Origin: Evernia prunastri
Lineage: Eukaryota > Ascomycota > Lecanoromycetes > Lecanorales > Parmeliaceae
NCBI GenBank assembly: GCA_003184365.1
Contig: NKYR01000047.1
Span: 1 to 64,000, forward strand
DNA: 64,000 nt
Reading direction: 5' to 3'
The stretch's first letter is position 1; each line of letters opens with the position of its first letter. Both the position numbers and the translations under genes were made by a program. Positions 1 through 11,024 of this stretch are shown one piece after another. The notes under the pieces were generated by a model that worked only from the letters and a program-made list of their open reading frames with translations, was not told the DNA's origin and ran no database searches.

Positions 1-463
1 TGTAGAGGACACGTATTCCAACATTCCAACCAAGGCCTGAAACGATATAAGCGATATTAAGGCCTACTAACCCCCTGTCATGCAGGCGTGAAAAAATATA
101 AATCCGATCCACGACCCCATCGAAAATACGCAGAGTCCAAGACCGCTGAGGCATGCCATTAGTTACTTATTATCTTGACAGTATATGCGCCCCGCGAAGA
201 GATATGCTATACGTTGAAGTTTGTTGTTGGTCAACGAGATAATGCGCACCATATTTCAAGGAATGATGCGACTACAGTAACGTTGGTTCGCGGGATAAAC
301 ACGCATCTCATGCAGTCCTAGCTGCTTTGAATAGAACGATCTATAACAAAACTTGTTGGCTGAGGCTTCTTATGTTGCAAGAATGTCTTCTCGATGGTCT
401 TGCTGCCGAGGCACGTCACGCAAAAAGCGCTGGTCCTGAGAGCAATCGTCTCCTCTGAAGACC
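1..463. other. Intergenic, no gene seen
   Basis: AT-rich sequence with no convincing open frame or splice pattern on either strand. It is the 3' flank of the reverse-strand HET gene that ends at 464. Confidence 0.5.
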
Positions 464-2149
464 TCAAACAAGGGTGAACGTCCTTCTGGGCAGACTTCTC
501 CAGACTCCCCTTTTGGTTTTGGTCTTCGTCATTAGCCTGTAATCTTCTTGGCCCGTGATTGAGAACATCCCAATCCGCTGGTATTCGTTCTTTGCTTTTC
601 CTGTGGGGGCCAATAACAGCCCTTGTAACACGTGATGATGACTCCGGTCAACGATGGGCAAGTACACAGCATCGTGACTTGTTCCGCCTACCCTTTCGTC
701 CATGGATATTATACATTGGTAAGGACGCTGTGAAGGATCGCGGCTGTGAATTAATCTCAATTCAGTCCTTGTGGAACTTTTACGCTCCCAGACCGCAAGT
801 CCTAAAATCCCGCGGGCTTTTATACAACCATGCTGAATTGGACCGAATGTGTTGTCACTGCAATAGGTTACGCCAATTTCGAAGATGTTGACTAAAACTT
901 TGTCCATGCTGTAAATCCTTGCCGGGAGAACTTTGCCATCTATCGCAAGCCATGACCACGTAGGGGCCAGATATGAATGCGGCCTACTAGCTGGATGGAC
1001 TGCGATCCATAGTAGTTGCTGCTCAAGATTTTGACTCCAGAATCCTGCAAGATATCTACCTTCAGCAAAGGCTTGAAATTCTTGGACGATCCCAGCAAAC
1101 GCAATGCATTTGTCACTGATCCTGGACAAACTGCCGCTTGAATATAGATTGACCACGGACCTCCACAGCTCAAGGTGAGAACTTCTATCCTTCAATAAAA
1201 GCAGTCTCTTATCTCGAGTGGACGTGGTTGTAGGGCGCTCAGGGGGAAGATTCTCTGGGAACGTCTCACAAGCACTTAGGTGCTGGCATTCCCAGAATAC
1301 TTGAGACAGTCCAAAATGAAGCACACGGGGTGACAAAAGACGTTCTTGACACACCCAAGCACGTTTCATGAGAGGCGATTCGTTGATTTCGTCCGACCAG
1401 AGATTGTCATCGACAAGAAGATAATCGCCTTCTAGCTCTTGGGACATCTGAGCACGAACTCGGGGGACTCGTACAACATCAGGATTACGATCAACAAACA
1501 AGCCGCCTGTAGCGTCAACGGCGTTAGTAGCAGCAATCGTCAAAAGCGAGTTTTTGTAGACATGTTTCATACTTCTAGCCTCCCTCTCCCAGTCTTCCCG
1601 AGAATCTTGAACGATGCATAAGGAATCAATCCATAGGTACTTGATCTTAAGCCACATAGCCACAATCACAGCATCTTGAAAGGTTTCTGGGAGATTCGAC
1701 CACACAATGCCTTCTTTCATGCGCTCGATACGGTCTTCACGCAATGTCATGAATTCGGCAGTTCCCCAACAATGACTCAGAGTTATGTACTCTCCATCAC
1801 ATGGGTGCGATGCTACTTCTATAATTCGGAGAAAGGGGTTCGCTTCGGCACCAGTTATTTCAATGAGGCGGCTAGGAACGTAGGGTGGACTCTGCACAAT
1901 TCCTTTGCAGTCCCTGTGAGTTTCAAGGCATCGTTCAAGCCATCTGCGAGCGAGGAATTGGTTTCCAGATGAAGAGGTGCTGGGTAGAACATCGTGCTGG
2001 CTACTCGAGTACTGAGAATGTGTTCCTGCTCGGATGCACATTAGCTCATGTATCGACTCAAAGGATTTATCAAAGAGTACCAAACGGTAACATGAGTAGC
2101 TGCACCACAGTTCCGGGGCACCATAGAGTAACTCCAAGCTCATCGTCAT
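464..2149 (-). CDS. HET-domain (heterokaryon incompatibility) protein
   Basis: A 561-codon frame carrying the three classic blocks of the fungal HET domain: YITLSHCWG, then LPETFQDAV, then YLWIDSLCIVQD followed by DWEREA, at roughly residues 120–200. HET proteins are cytoplasmic and trigger vegetative-incompatibility or allorecognition cell death in filamentous ascomycetes; that role is family knowledge, not shown here. After the domain comes a long variable C-terminus with W-rich blocks (PTWSWLAIDG) typical of these proteins. The frame can start at the ATG at 2149. However, a Cys-rich N-terminal piece normally found in such proteins lies just upstream in another frame (2232–2513) behind an in-frame stop, so the original gene was probably longer. 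Confident of the family, less so of an intact gene. Confidence 0.8.
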   Translation of the reverse strand: MTMSLELLYGAPELWCSYSCYRLVLFDKSFESIHELMCIRAGTHSQYSSSQHDVLPSTSSSGNQFLARRWLERCLETHRDCKGIVQSPPYVPSRLIEITGAEANPFLRIIEVASHPCDGEYITLSHCWGTAEFMTLREDRIERMKEGIVWSNLPETFQDAVIVAMWLKIKYLWIDSLCIVQDSREDWEREARSMKHVYKNSLLTIAATNAVDATGGLFVDRNPDVVRVPRVRAQMSQELEGDYLLVDDNLWSDEINESPLMKRAWVCQERLLSPRVLHFGLSQVFWECQHLSACETFPENLPPERPTTTSTRDKRLLLLKDRSSHLELWRSVVNLYSSGSLSRISDKCIAFAGIVQEFQAFAEGRYLAGFWSQNLEQQLLWIAVHPASRPHSYLAPTWSWLAIDGKVLPARIYSMDKVLVNIFEIGVTYCSDNTFGPIQHGCIKARGILGLAVWERKSSTRTELRLIHSRDPSQRPYQCIISMDERVGGTSHDAVYLPIVDRSHHHVLQGLLLAPTGKAKNEYQRIGMFSITGQEDYRLMTKTKTKRGVWRSLPRRTFTLV

Positions 2150-2231
2150 CCCCGGGAGGGAAGCTCATCCCATACTTGATATTTTGGTGAGGTGTCGGAT
2201 AACGGCTAGGATCTGTTCCCTCAATCGTGTA

Positions 2232-2513
2232 TTAAATCAGAGCACATAGCACGCAGCCTCGATGTGCTGACTGCTTTAACGTGTCCAAAAACTTGATGTG
2301 GTTGGTCCATTTGCCGTGGCCTGAGAGGAAAGAGAAGACTCGTATGCAGGCATTGCACAGTTTTGAGTAGCCGGGCTCAGCGGTCATAGGTCCCAAACAG
2401 GCATCGTCAAACCATGGCTCCGAGGAATCGCAGACCACTGCAGAATCCGAGGCGTTTAGAAAATCCCCATTCTCGTTAGAGCTGTCCACGCTAAGGGAAG
2501 CGGGGTCAGACAT
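2232..2513 (-). pseudogene. Detached 5' piece of the HET gene
   Basis: Starting at the ATG at 2513 the frame encodes a peptide with CNACIRVF and, further on, SAHRGCVLCAL, the paired-Cys N-terminal pattern often preceding a HET domain. The frame then meets TAA at 2234–2232. No GT donor lies between the Cys motif and the stop, so a normal intron cannot remove it. CAA to TAA is one C-to-T change. Past the stop the same frame stays open to about 2165; a switch to the HET frame there would need an intron of only about 37 bp (GTATGG…GATGAG) or a frameshift. I infer a broken first exon; a mis-read exon boundary is the alternative. Confidence 0.5.
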
Positions 2514-3208
2514 CTTAGAATGAGGAGGGACTAGATATGCTCTCTTTGAGTATGATGACAAGGAATCAGGCAGGCATGATGTAGGACTGTGTGAATGCGA
2601 TGTTTTTAATCCGTACACTCGCCGTATCGCAGCCTCGCGAGCTAGGCAGTGACCCTGGAGATCGGCACTAGAAGGTCGTAAGAATCAGCCGGGCTTTATC
2701 CTTCATAAACCACCACTACATCAATTACATGAGGCTACAGTATCACGTTATTGAGCACTCGTTATCATATATTATCAAGGATATCTTGACGGGTTGATAA
2801 CTACTTTCTCCGAGTACGTTTATCTGTTTGTGACGAGGAGTTTATGCAAGGCTCGCAAGGGTAAAGAAGCCTTGAAAGCCGTTGTCCTGTCGAAGTCCCT
2901 CTACTCGTAATCACCTCTAACGCAACACACCCAATAATGCAATACCCTAAAATCCGAAAATTTCATAATTCGTCTTTCGACAACAGTACTAAGAAATAAG
3001 TGAAACATAGCATTACGATGGCCAGAAAGTGGTGTTGACGCAACGTGATTTCTGCCCAGTGCTATGAATGTTAGTACCCAATTTTCTTTGTCAAATCGGA
3101 TCAAACTCACTAGTGCTTACAGAATCCCTCCGAAAGAACGAACATCGACTCATGGCATAACAAAATAATCATCGTCTCGTTAAAAAAAAAACACCCTGAG
3201 ATAGATGC
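2514..3208. promoter_or_regulatory. Divergent HET / Zn2Cys6 intergenic region
   Basis: About 700 bp between two divergently oriented genes, so it should hold both promoters. It contains one copy of a diverged direct repeat (2824–2901) and a run of nine A residues just before the regulator's start. No TATA box can be assigned confidently. Confidence 0.4.
2824..2901 (+). repeat. Direct repeat copy A flanking the polyketide cluster
   Basis: Begins with the 20-base word CTGTTTGTGACGAGGAGTTT, which recurs exactly at 28671–28690 in the same orientation. Further matching blocks follow in the same order in both copies: CGCAAGGGTAAAGAA, GCCTTGAAAGC, GTTGTCCTGTCGA and GTCCCTCT, separated by small indels. 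The two copies lie on either side of the regulator–PKS cluster. Origin unknown: a transposon remnant or a duplicated gene fragment. Confidence 0.75.
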
Positions 3209-5333
3209 ATGGCAGATCCATATGTAGACAATGGAGAACTCTCCGACCAGGTTCCTACGTACGAGGGTCAAGCTCCGCCGTCTCCGACTGCATCCGTAAG
3301 ACACAAAAGAGCTGATCGGTCTTGTCTCTTATGTCATCAAAGAAAGATTCGCTGCGACAAGAGATCACCGTGTGCGAACTGTACGCGTGCAGACGTCTTG
3401 TGTTGCTATCCAGGTCCAGAACGGTCTGGCCGCAGGCTACCCAAATCAACCATCGCCGAGGTTGCGGCGCGCGTCACGAGGCTTGAACGAACAATCAATG
3501 CAATTTCGAAAGATGCTTCTCACGTAGAGTCGAACCTGAATCCGACTTCGGATTCTAAGTCTCCACCGGGTGATATGAACATCAGTGAGACCCCGGGACC
3601 GAGAGATAGTCTCAGAGAAGTACTCGTACAGGATGGCCCCTCCACTCGCTATGCCAATGAATCTATCCTCTCACGGGTCTTGAAAGAAGTGGGTATTTCA
3701 ATGTCCTTGATTGATCGATGCGATTTAACATAATCTACTTAGGAAAGGGAGCTTCTGTCGGTCATGGGAAGTCCAAGTGGCCATTACAGTCTTGTTGGAA
3801 GGCCTGCGTCATTCGATATTAGAGGCATCTTTTCCGGCTTCAACCATTTTATGACAGATACTCGAGACTACTATCCATCGCGTTGGCATGCGATGCAATT
3901 GTGGCAAGCATTTATTAATAATGTTGACCCAATCGCCAAGATCCTTCATATTCCCACAACTCAGGCTACAGTATATGCAGCAATAAACAGCCCACACAAC
4001 CCTAAGCCGGACGTTGATGCCCTTTTGTTTTCTATATATTTTGCCGCCGCCACTAGTTTGACATCGGGCGCTGGCGCCAGTCTACTGGGACAAGATAAAA
4101 ACATCGCTCTCAACGAGTACAAGCAAGGACTAGAGCAGTCTCTTGCGGCTGCGAACATATTGGATACACCAAGTATAAGGTCATTGCAGGCAATGACCAT
4201 TTATCTTGTTAGTCTACCCAAGCTGAAAGGTGGCATGAGCTGAGGCGTGATACTAGACATGCCTTCGCACATATAGCGGAGACCGTGCAGTTTGGACGCT
4301 GACTGGTCTCGCTATTCGATCCGCGCAGTCCATCGGATTGCATAGAGATGGCACGAATTTCAATCTCCCCCCGTTCGAATCAGAAAGCCGACGGCGGCTA
4401 TGGAGCTACCTGTGCGCCATCGATTCTCGCGCCGCTGAAGATCATGGACTCGCTCTCAGCACTTCGGATGGCGATTCCGACACACGTCTTCCAGTCAATG
4501 TTGATGATAGCGAGCTGTTCCCTGAGATGCAGGAACTGCCCGTGGGGAAAGCTAAGTGGACCGACATGACATTTTCACTCACAATGATTGAAACAAGTCG
4601 TGTGCTATCGCAGCTGTACAGAACGCGTGACGCCTCCTCTCCCGGCTCCGTATCAAGTGGGTCATCTAGCGATCAAATCTTGACGAATCTGACGACGCGC
4701 CTGGAAGCTGCATACTTGAAACATGCCGATCCCAATATTCCAATCCAAAACGCAACGCTGCTCTGCGCAAACTTGATGGTGGCAAAACTGAAATTCCTCG
4801 TCTTACATCCATGGTTCACCCGGCGCGGTGCCGAGCAGGACGTGGCTCAGGCAAACGACGACACGCTGACAGCGGCCTGCCACATCCTAGAAATAAACCT
4901 GCAGCTCCAGACAGAGGATCTGTTGAGGGGCTTCCGTTGGTATTTCGAGACGTATACGCAAAACCACATACTCACATACTTGCTCTGGCACCTCCGCGTG
5001 AAACCAGTGGGTCCGGGCGTCGAGCGAGCCTGGAGTGCGATCGATGCCTCTTTCACCGTTGGTGATCACCGGAACATGTCGTGTGAGCCGGGATCAAGAT
5101 GGAAGGTCTTGCAGCTGCTCAAAGAAAAAGCTATGCGCATTCGACAGTCCTGTAAGCCGGAGAGCGACACGAACGATTCCCGTTCGGGAGAGCCTGCAGC
5201 AATGAACGCGATGACGGAAGGGAACGAAGGTCCTCCGGACATTACACTGGACGAAGGGTTTTGGGATTTTGCCGCCACGAGCTTTGACATGCAGGGCTTC
5301 GAAGGTGGATTTTTCCCCAGCCAGTCAACCTGA
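3209..5333 (+). CDS. Zn2Cys6 transcription factor, likely cluster regulator
   Basis: The N-terminus carries a full Zn2Cys6 binuclear cluster (C-x2-C-x6-C-x5-PC-x2-C-x6-C, residues about 37–65) with basic RKIRCDKR, then a short predicted coiled coil (VAARVTRLERTI). The rest matches the fungal-specific transcription factor (middle homology) domain, including TLTGLAIRSAQSIGLHRDG and SRRRLWSYLCAID. Exons as read: 3209–3688, 3743 to about 4229, about 4282–5333, giving about 672 residues. The second intron's boundaries are uncertain: a frame change is needed between 4207 and 4285 and more than one splice pair fits. No nonsense codon was found in the exons. It lies upstream of the MFS, methyltransferase, monooxygenase and PKS genes, the usual place for a pathway-specific activator. 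Nuclear role and target genes are inferred. Confidence 0.85.
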
Positions 5334-6307
5334 CTGCGGGTAAGGTTGCGGCTCGTGTTATGAAGCATGGTTTCATATCGACCTTCTACTTTGCGATCTG
5401 TGAAAGTTGACAGTTATATAGACCGCTCAAGAACCGTGACCCTCCTCTCCACCCAAAAGGACAAACAATGTCATCGCGTAAGATAAGCCGTCCGATATCC
5501 GCCTTGCAAGTGCAATGTACTCTCCCTGCCCAGCCCCCGTGGCCGTAATGGCGTTCTCTTCCCTGCCCATCTCGCCGGTCACTATGATTCGTCCAGCTAT
5601 TCGGGCGATGACGACGACGATGATCATGATGAGGCAGCAACACCCCCCACCCCCACCAACCTCGAAACACAACCCTTCCCACACATCAGACGCCCCTGCG
5701 TGCGTAGATTGACCCTCAGCTTCAGCCCTGCCACAAGCCACTGCTAAATATGCTGGACTCCGCCTGATTGAACAGCACACGAGGTATGCTCAGAGACCGA
5801 GGCCCGCGTCCCTCATCCACGTCCCTGCAGGAATCCTTTCGCGCGTACGCTCCGTGACCTGGGACGCTTCCAATGCTGCTGGATGTTGACATGGCTCTTC
5901 CAGGCAGTACGCGTTAGCCGATGATGGGTTTGTTACCAAGCGACCCACCGGGCAGTCGCACAAGGGGGGAGGGTGGTTTCTTTTATCTCTCTTTGACGAT
6001 CCGTGATGTTGGATCTGGCGGGATAGGAGTCCGGTGAGCGAGCGGTAGCGGAGCTGGAGATGCTTTACTGCTGCACTCTAGCAGCTTTGTTGTCTTGGAA
6101 CGTGCTCGGGGATGCCCACCGCCGTGCTGTGAGTTACTGCTACACATGAGTGTGGACTGAGGTTGCTGTGATAGAGATCGGGGATGGCTGGGTGAGCAAT
6201 ATATTACAATATACATACATCTAAAGAGCGGCGTTGTCAGAAGTCTAGTGTTACAGAGATTTGTTCCGGAGTCGGATGTCCCGACATCCCGCAATGGCTT
6301 TTTCCAC
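5334..6307. other. Intergenic between convergent regulator and MFS genes
   Basis: About 970 bp between two convergent genes. Only short, low-complexity frames are present, including a proline/histidine-type shadow around 5515–5712. No gene or RNA recognised. Confidence 0.45.
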
Positions 6308-7828
6308 TCAAACCTTCCCCGGCTTCACTCCGCCGATCGATATCCTCGCCGCTACGAAAAGCGCCGTGCCGATCGCACAACTCACTCCGGAGAATACGAT
6401 CGTGTATTTGAACGAACCCTCGCTATCAGCAATGATCCTGCCTCCCAGCGGCGACCCCGTCAACGCTGCAATCGACGCAATAGCAAATACGGTCCCGGTG
6501 CGAACGCCAATATCCTGGATAGGCGAGATACCTGCGCAGAGGGCAGGCGTGAGTCCGATGCCGGCACCGGAGCCAATACCGAAGAGAGCGGCGAACAGGA
6601 TAATGAGTACATTGCCCGTGGCTGGGAGCCACAGGCCGAGGATGAGGACAGTGGTGAACGTAGCCATGATGATCATTATATTGAAGCGGCCTACTTTGTC
6701 GGCGAGCGCATTGGGGACAGTACGGCCGAAGATGCTGCTGATCGTTAGTGGGGCATGAATGGGCGCGAGCGGGGATAAGTCAAGGGCTCACCTTGCGCCA
6801 TTGAGGATTGGAACAAGGTAGTTGGCCAGCCGGTCAGACATGCCGTGGGAGCGGGCTTCTTCTACTATGAAGGTAAAAGGAATGAACATGCCCCCTGCGA
6901 GATTTAGCGCATTGTCGAACTGAGGTTTCATAGAGATTACAGTAAAAAAAGAAGATAGCGCCAGTCAAGAGCGTGAAGGTTGGCTCCTTTAAAGGACGAA
7001 TGAATGCCATTGCGCTGAACGGGCGTTTGGTTGGCGCGATCCGAGAGCGCACTGTCAGATTGGCGAAAACGATCAACGCCAGTATCAGGAAGGCGCAGAT
7101 GCGCATTTCCCAACCAAAGCCCACCTCCGGAATCAACTTAACGACCATAATAGGAAGAATAACGCCACCCAAGGACGATCCGGCTGCGACCATGCCAAGT
7201 GCCGCGCCTCGCTTTTTCAGGAACCATGTCGAGACACATGTAAACGCTGGGTAAAAGATCATCGAGGCTCCAATGGCAGAGCAGACGGCTTGGCCAAGAA
7301 GGAATTGGTAGTATTTTTTCGAGATACTCGTCATCATTAAACCGAAGACATGTAAGAAGCCACCAACAGATAGGAGGTAACGAGGGCCGTAATCATCGAA
7401 TATCTTGCCGACAAAAGGTCCGCAGAACAACATAAAAAAAACTGTCTGTTTGTCAGCAGACTGACTCTGTCCGTGTGGTGAAAGAAAGAGGGATCCGTAC
7501 TTTGGAGGGCAGGAATCCAGGCAACGTCCGATGCGGAGTACTGTCTAAGCTGGTGCGTTTGATAGTATTCCTGGAACACGCCGACGCAGTTGATCCACCC
7601 AAACGATACAAACAGACAAGCTGAAGCGCCGGCGACAGTGAGCCATGCCTGAGCGCCGCCTTCAGGGAAGGATTTGGGATCCATCCACGGATTTGCTGCT
7701 GGCTTTTGGACCAGTCCATCATCTACAGAGCGTTGTGTAGTACCATGGCGACTGTCCGTAGGGAAAGTTCGTTCAGTGTTCTTCAGATCAGTCATAGCAA
7801 CTGGAGGGTGAGTCTCGGGCTCAGTCAT
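6308..7828 (-). CDS. MFS transporter, monocarboxylate-transporter-like
   Basis: A four-exon gene. Exons as read on the reverse strand: 7828–7501, 7441–6941, 6894–6792 and 6737–6308, with introns of 59, 46 and 54 bp whose phases agree, giving 453 residues. After a polar N-terminus, the signature FPEGGAQAWLTVAGAS and FGWINCVGVFQEYY match the first segment of fungal MCT-type (monocarboxylate porter) MFS proteins. Later blocks GPFVGKIFDDYGPR, FYPAFTCVSTWF-KKRGAALG and IGSGAGIGLTPAL are typical of the same family, with about 12 hydrophobic segments. Such transporters sit in the plasma or vacuolar membrane; in polyketide clusters they may move the product or a precursor. No stop codon or frameshift found. 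Substrate unknown. Confidence 0.85.
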
Positions 7829-8805
7829 TTTTCGACGGAGAGACTTGAGATGCAGAAGCTGCGATGTCCAATTTGAGTCGATGAGGTCAGCGAGACTGTA
7901 TTAGGGGGTTTCTGAAAGATCTGGAGGCTTCAAGACGAGCCAAACATGATATGGAAGTCAGGTAGCCACGCGTGGGGAACGAATGGTGAGCGGGTCCGAG
8001 TCGGCATGTTGTTCACCAATCGCCCAGACCACCAGTTCGGCGTGGGCTCGGCGACGGAGGCGCATCGATATAGGGTGCTACATTTGTATGGTAGGAATAT
8101 ATGCTCTCCTGATGTACCGTACGTAGGTACCGCAAAAAGACTCGGCGCCGTTGCTAAGGCCGAGCTGACAGAATTAGCCAAGCTTCCCAGCAGTTGCGGG
8201 GTGGCGGCGGCGCCGAAGCTGCCAAGGCTAATTTGTAGCTGTCAGACACGGGATCCGAAGTGTCCGGCTCTGGTGAAGAAAGAGCTAGAGCTAATCTAGG
8301 ATAGCGTGTCTCCGCTAGCGTGTAGAGATCTTCTGAGCTTCTGTGTACAGTGTGGACAGGTAGGAGCTCATGATAGTAGCACTGCCTCCTACTGTTGTAA
8401 GTCGTCGTGAAAGTCATCAAAGTCACTTGCACCTTGATTGAACCATGTTCGATCCGCGACGAGCTAGGTAGCTGCCATATTACCACCTCCCCCACTTCAT
8501 CAAGGGGCCAAAGCTTTGGTCACTGTGATAATTATATAGCTTACCACGTAGCTCAACCATGACTGATTGGTTCCTAGGTTTGCTATCTCGAACGATCACA
8601 AATGCAATACCGCATGCGATATGAGGGCGTCATTGTGAGTATCTGTGATAGTGGAGTTGGAACAGCTGTTCATGGTGAGTGACTGAAGCGCTGACTGACC
8701 GAGTAACAATACTGTCAATTTGGGATCAAGCTATTCACTTCATCTTATCTAATCCCTCTCCAACATGGGAATGTGCACTCATGGTTTCGCAGGAAGACGG
8801 GGACC
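7829..8805. other. Intergenic upstream of MFS gene
   Basis: About 980 bp between the MFS start and the methyltransferase end; both genes are on the reverse strand. It should contain the MFS promoter. The forward frame at 7946–8299 and the reverse frame at 8154–8495 show no recognisable motif. No RNA gene seen. Confidence 0.45.
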
Positions 8806-10158
8806 TTAGCGAACAATAAAGCTAAGGATAGGCATGGCGCTTCCAGGAGGGTTGCACTCCCTTTCAAACTCGAACCTCGAGTCGCCTGCCTTGACCAGTT
8901 CCTTCCATTCCTCCAGTGTACGGTATCTACAATTATACTAGAGCAGCATTTGAAGATCTACAACTCTGTAGTATCTCTCCGTCGCGGTCGTCTCAACCGT
9001 TTTGTCCGCCTGCACAAAGTCCATAATCAAGAGCCTGTTGCCTGGTCTTAAAGCCGGTGATAGGGCTCCTATGATGTTGCTCGCATTCTTGTCAGTGTGA
9101 TTGAGCAGCGTTTTACGGTAGAAATACACGTCTGCAGGAGTCTTTTGCGGTTGATAGAAATCGTGGACCTCGAACGTAACCCGGCCTTGCATATCCTTCG
9201 GCAAGGCGGTGGTCTTGGGGTCTCGAGCCATCTGAACCACCTCCGACCGATCTTGGACAATCACGTGTAATTTGGGCGCGGCTTCAGCGATAGCCACGGC
9301 GCAGTAACCGATATGGCCTCCGACATCGATCACGGTAGCATTGCCAAGAGAAGCCCAATCAAATCCATTCTAGATGTGTATGACCGAGGACGAAGGCTGC
9401 TCGGAAACCTGCTGGATTGTTGTCCCGAAGCGGCGCTCTCGGACTGGATCGGAGCGAATGAAGTCGTAGAAGGAGCCTTTGTCTCCATATGCATAGTTGA
9501 CAGCAGTCTGGTTGGGCTCTTGTGATCCATGTCCCCCCTTTTCCATGGCATCGATTTGATGAGCAACCATAGGCGTACAGTCTTCAGTCAACCATTGCAC
9601 GAATGGCCGCATGGGTTTACCCTCCCTCAAGAGGAGCGATCCGGCGGTGTGAGCCACCGTCTTCGGAGTCGGCTCATAGAAGACTCGATTGCTCATAGCA
9701 AATCGGAGATTTTGCTTTAATTGACCCGGATCCACTCCGCAGTGTTGAGCCAATGAAAGATAGTCGATGACTCCTGTCTCCGGAACGGAGTCCGGGACCT
9801 TGAAATGGCAAATGTATCTCATGGAACCTATGAATTGGAGCTGGTTGGTTGTGAGCTTGCGAGCTTGCTTCTCCAATATCTTCCATGTTTCTTTTACTAA
9901 GCTTACCGATGTCAAAGACGACTCCATCAGACATTCTTGCGGTCCTGTGACCAAGTCGTATATCGTCTTCGCAGCGTTGCGTAAATCATCCCTGGCACGC
10001 TGTGTCGTTTCATCGCCCTTGGGGAATGAAGGAAGCGCTTGCGCATCGAAAGCGAGTTTGTTGGAGCCATTGGTGGCCAGAAACCCTTTTAGTGTTTTGG
10101 CCGACTGAAGGCAGAGTTCAGCGAGCACCTCGATGTCAGTTGTCGCTGTTTCCATCAT
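8806..10158 (-). pseudogene. SAM-dependent O-methyltransferase with two in-frame stops
   Basis: One continuous 450-codon frame, without frameshift, matches the fungal O-methyltransferase family (Methyltransf_2). It has an N-terminal winged-helix dimerisation region (VIDYLSLAQHCGV), FDWASLGNATVIDVGGHIGY with the SAM-binding DVGG motif, ALRPGNRLLIMDFV, DLQML and the C-terminal RTLEEWKELV…PPGSAMPILSFI. Two TAG codons break it, at 9372–9370 (codon 263, just before the SAM domain) and 8940–8938 (codon 407); the natural end is TAA at 8808. Each could be a CAG-to-TAG change. A 39-bp GTTTCC…CATCTAG intron could remove the first stop in frame but is short; nothing removes the second. The usual HNW catalytic block aligns with LLNHTD, so the expected general-base His is absent. 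It would have methylated a phenolic hydroxyl of the polyketide. Probably inactive. Confidence 0.75.
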
Positions 10159-11024
10159 GAAGATAGATTGATAATACTAAGATGTTGGCAGATAGTGATC
10201 TTGTCGGAATTTGGGAGGCGATCAATGTCTAAATATTCCCATGCATACTCTGGAGCCGGATTTTGCATGTAACTCCGAGCGGTGTGGCTTCAGGATCTTC
10301 AAAAAACCTCCTGAAGGTCGGCCCAGATTGCTAATCGCCCGCAAGTCGAGATCCTCTCATGCAGTGAGAAATCTTGTCTCCATAATCAGGCATCCATTTT
10401 GCTTTCTTTGAAGAAGAGTATGCAGTCATGAGCTTGCGAATGATTCTGTCCATAGGAACCCCTCCCTAAGTGAGACTGCATACCGAGACCAACACTTGTA
10501 GTGCTGATTTCAACAAACGTAGTGCTTATTGTTGCAAAGCACTGCGTTATGCCAAAAGCAAATCCAAGTATCCCACGCCCAGAGTGCGGTTGACTCGTTC
10601 GGCTTTGGCTTACGCACCGAATGGATTCTTCACCGGTGCCCAGATGATGGCATGCTGGTTGTAGCTGCCCCTTGGACATCATCCCACCCAGCACGGGTAG
10701 AGGGGATCTTCGAACACCCAGATCTTCTACGACCCTTTACGCGACCATTTGGTTTATTTCGATGATCCTAGCTCCATGTATGCTTGGATCATCTTCTACC
10801 GCTGCCAGTCAGTCATCATGGTACGATTATTCGGATTCAGAGGATTTCGTAGACAGCCGTTGAGGAATCCTGATGAAGCTGGTGCTGGACTCGAACGCGA
10901 GCTGGACCACGTTACATTGCTGTTCACATCAAAACGCCATAAATTTATTATGCAATGACGCTGGTTGTGGACCGGAGATTGAGAGCTAATCTAAATGTTG
11001 TCTATGGAAGGGTGAGGATGGCCA
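10159..11024. other. Intergenic, methyltransferase promoter side
   Basis: About 870 bp between the methyltransferase start and the monooxygenase stop. Several 60–100 codon frames occur on both strands (for example 10386–10694 reverse and 10672–10863 forward), but none shows a known motif or splice continuation. Possibly old coding debris. Confidence 0.4.

Noticed and set aside
9372..9388. A 15-base GT…AG segment exactly ending in the first methyltransferase TAG, as a micro-intron
   Set aside because: Fifteen bases is far too short for a spliceosomal intron; the second TAG at 8940 also has no such explanation.
10386..10958. Several 60–100 codon frames between methyltransferase and monooxygenase
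   Set aside because: No motif, splice continuation or family likeness on either strand.
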